Below, in pieces: positions 61,914-64,000 of a stretch of DNA of 64,000 nt. The stretch comes from DASPKM01 sp035628135 (lineage in GTDB: Bacteria; Bacteroidota; Bacteroidia; Chitinophagales; Chitinophagaceae): contig DASPKM010000010.1 of NCBI GenBank assembly GCA_035628135.1, forward strand, positions 186,001-250,000, read 5' to 3'. Position 1 is the first letter of the stretch, and every line of letters begins with the position of its first letter. The notes beneath the pieces are model-generated. The model did not search any database, was not told the origin of the DNA, and worked only from the letters and a program-made list of their open reading frames with translations. The position numbers were made by a program, and so were the translations under genes.

Positions 61914-64000
61914 TTAGTTGGATATGCCTCCCCCCTGCGAGCCTACCCGCTTGTTCTCATCTTCCAATCCTGTCTTGCGCTGGCGCGCAGCCTTGATCTG
62001 AGCGCTGCCGAAACGGTAAGTGAAGTTCAGCTTGAACAACCTGCTCTCCCATCCGCCGCCGGCCTTCATGTACTGCCCCGCAAAATTGCTGGTGCCGCCC
62101 CAACGCATGCTCTGGAAAATATCACTTACCGATACCTTCACATTGCCCTTGCCCTGCAACACGGTCTTCTGCAAACCAGCATCGATGCTCCACATTTCCT
62201 TGCTCTCGAAAGTACCCTGCCAGATAGATGGTGAATTGTACCATCCGCTCAGTTCTGCAGTCCAACCCTTCCCAAGACGCGCAGAATGCTGCGAATAAAA
62301 ATTGAACGCAAATACATCGAGGTTAATGGTGCGGCCCGTGCCGAAATTGGCCTCATACTTCGAATAAAAAGTATTCAGGTTTGCAAAGAAGCTGTACCAT
62401 TTGTACTGGAATGGATAGCTGATGTTCAGGCTCACGATATCCTGCGTGGCCAGGTTCTTCTTGGTAATAAAGCTCTTTGACTTCTCCGCGGTATCGATCA
62501 GCTGCGTAAACACGTCGTTTACATGACTGTAGTTCAGCGTGGTGGTCAGCTTAAACTTGTACATGTAAGTAACACCTATGCTGTTGGTGTACTGCGGGCG
62601 CAATTCCGTATTTCCTTTCTGGAAAGTATATTCATCCAGTTTGAATTCAAACGGGTTCAGGTCCTGGTAAGCGGGGCGGTCTATACGTCGGCTATAGCTG
62701 ATGCTCCATTGCTTCATCGGATTCTTGTTGAACGTAATGGCGCCGCTCGGGAACACATCTGTATAGTTGCGCCTGAAAGTGGAATCGTAGCTGATGTAAT
62801 TGCCACCCTGGCGACGGAAGCCCATGGACCTTCCTTCTGCATTGGTGTTCTCAACCCTTAGGCCAAACTGGACCATAAATCCTTTAAAAGCTTTGTTATA
62901 GTTTGCGTACAACGCGTTGATGTTTTCGGTGTAATTAAAAGCATTGCTGCGCAAAGTGTCCAGGTTCTTAACAGCCTTGGTTACCACGTTGTAACGCTGG
63001 AAATCATTGGTGCTCTCTACGTAAGATATCTTTCCACCGACGCCCAGCCTTCCCTTACGGAAATTCTGCTCATAATCGGTTTTGAAAGTATAAATATCGA
63101 TATCGGTGGGCGCTATCATATTGTAAATAGCGCTGTCTCTCGGCGATCCGTCGGGATTGCGGTAATAGTTCGGTTGCATTTGATCGTTATGCAGGCGGAA
63201 GTAACCATAGTCCGCATCCATGTTCAACTCGCGGCCAGTAGTATCAGCATAGCGGTAGTTGGCATTAAAGTTCACGTTATTGCGCTCCCCGATGCTGCCA
63301 TTGTCTGCAATCAGCAGCCGGTCCAACACGCCCGTAGGGATATAAGAAATAGGCGTGGTGCTGTAGTTGCTGAAGGTATTTTCGTTGAAATTGCCATTCA
63401 CCATTACGCCGAAGGTTTGCCTGCTGTTGATGAAATAGTCCACTCCCGCTTTAAACCCATGGCTCCTGCTGCGCGATGTCATCGACGATTTCTGGTCGAA
63501 CAATGTATCCAGTTGCTTGCGGTACAGGTTCATGAACATTTCATTGCGGTTGCGGCTGTAAGTATAATTGCCAAAAGTGTTCATGCGCTTGTTGCGGTTG
63601 TTCAACGCAAGGCCCGCATTGTATTTAGGAAATATGCCCTGGCTATAACCGGCATTCACCGATCCATTGGTACCGAGGCTTTTATTCTTTTTTAAACGAA
63701 TGTTGATGATACCCGCATTGCCCGCCGCATCGTACTTGGCAGAAGGGTTGGTAATGATCTCGATGGCCTCTATCTGCGAAGACTGAATGGTTTTGAGATA
63801 TTCCGACAGGTCCTTTCCCGATAAGGGCGTAGGCCTTCCATCGATATAAACCTGCACGCCGTTCTTACCGCTTAAGCTCAGGTTATCGTCCCTGTCAACC
63901 AATACACCGGGTGATTTGCGCAACAATTCCAGGGCGTCCTGCCCTACGGCATTGATGCTTCCCTCCACATTCAAAATGGTCTTATCGGCCCTTACCTCAA
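61914..64000 (-). CDS. Outer-membrane beta-barrel / TonB-dependent receptor family protein, 5' end cut
   Basis: 695 codons visible; the frame is open to the window edge (the last upstream codons read EVRADKTI before LNVEGSINA), so the N-terminus, probably with a carboxypeptidase-like domain and signal peptide, lies outside. The plug region DALELLRKSPGVLVDRDDNLSLSGKNGVQVYIDGRPTPLSG and IEAIEIITNPSAKYDAAGNAGIINI are hallmarks of the OMP_b-brl_3 group, followed by a long beta-barrel rich in aromatic residues ending with a basic tail. Substrate unknown. A perfect terminator follows. Confidence 0.93.
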   Translation of the reverse strand, partial: EVRADKTILNVEGSINAVGQDALELLRKSPGVLVDRDDNLSLSGKNGVQVYIDGRPTPLSGKDLSEYLKTIQSSQIEAIEIITNPSAKYDAAGNAGIINIRLKKNKSLGTNGSVNAGYSQGIFPKYNAGLALNNRNKRMNTFGNYTYSRNRNEMFMNLYRKQLDTLFDQKSSMTSRSRSHGFKAGVDYFINSRQTFGVMVNGNFNENTFSNYSTTPISYIPTGVLDRLLIADNGSIGERNNVNFNANYRYADTTGRELNMDADYGYFRLHNDQMQPNYYRNPDGSPRDSAIYNMIAPTDIDIYTFKTDYEQNFRKGRLGVGGKISYVESTNDFQRYNVVTKAVKNLDTLRSNAFNYTENINALYANYNKAFKGFMVQFGLRVENTNAEGRSMGFRRQGGNYISYDSTFRRNYTDVFPSGAITFNKNPMKQWSISYSRRIDRPAYQDLNPFEFKLDEYTFQKGNTELRPQYTNSIGVTYMYKFKLTTTLNYSHVNDVFTQLIDTAEKSKSFITKKNLATQDIVSLNISYPFQYKWYSFFANLNTFYSKYEANFGTGRTINLDVFAFNFYSQHSARLGKGWTAELSGWYNSPSIWQGTFESKEMWSIDAGLQKTVLQGKGNVKVSVSDIFQSMRWGGTSNFAGQYMKAGGGWESRLFKLNFTYRFGSAQIKAARQRKTGLEDENKRVGSQGGGISN

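Noticed and set aside
1..64000. tRNA, rRNA, CRISPR arrays or transposase genes
   Set aside because: None seen on reading both strands; no regularly spaced repeats, no cloverleaf-like segment and no transposase domain. Small-RNA genes without obvious structure could be missed by eye.

Overview
The window looks like a member of the Bacteroidota, most likely Chitinophagaceae (Chitinophaga/Niastella-like). The evidence is TTTG / TAnnTTTG promoter elements, few Shine-Dalgarno sites, a carboxypeptidase-like TonB receptor, an outer-membrane beta-barrel receptor, an UpxY-type antiterminator and a B12-dependent MerR regulator beside carotenoid genes. Base composition is about 45-50% G+C by hand counts of single lines, with one clear AT-rich exception (tcmP).

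Region 1 (1-3373, minus strand): carotenoid genes read leftward as a CarH-like cobalamin photoreceptor/repressor, an ECF sigma factor, phytoene desaturase (crtI) and phytoene synthase (crtB, cut by the window edge). A perfect 11-bp inverted repeat lies over the probable start of the sigma-crt transcript.

Region 2 (3420-42886, minus strand): a 39-kb exopolysaccharide/capsule locus of more than 30 tightly packed genes. It starts with an UpxY/NusG-like antiterminator (behind a long structured leader with a good promoter), a Wza-like lipoprotein, a tyrosine autokinase (Wzc-like) and a flippase, and ends with the CpsB-type PHP phosphatase. Between them are eight glycosyltransferases, a Wzy-like polymerase, GDP-fucose genes (gmd, fcl, plus a second gmd), genes for an amidino sugar (wbuX, wbuY, wbuZ with wlbA and wlbB), two asparagine-synthase-type amidotransferases, three FkbM and two other methyltransferases, four left-handed-beta-helix acyltransferases, a PIG-L deacetylase, a GMC oxidoreductase, an aldo/keto reductase and a secreted beta-helix protein. 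No initiating sugar-phosphate transferase, WbpA dehydrogenase or WbpE aminotransferase is present.

Region 3 (43343-54316): housekeeping and membrane genes: HGSNAT-like membrane acyltransferase, a small membrane protein, a metallophosphoesterase, rtcB, pheS-pheT and a TonB-dependent receptor closed by a bidirectional terminator.

Region 4 (54364-61487): an apparent DNA-damage/RNA-processing island. A UmuD-like protein that has lost both catalytic residues is transcribed divergently from two tandem 2H-phosphoesterase-like genes, each degenerate in the opposite half of the active site. Their shared 73-bp promoter region carries palindromic operators. Further left are a PA0069-type radical SAM protein, the AT-rich tcmP and its DUF5131 three-Cys partner. 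umuC lies 597 bp after umuD, and the gap holds a 129-nt self-complementary element ending in a T-run. This region is the best candidate for an undescribed system.

Region 5 (61500-64000): a frame-disrupted small membrane ORF, a clean terminator and the C-terminal 695 codons of an outer-membrane beta-barrel receptor cut by the window edge.
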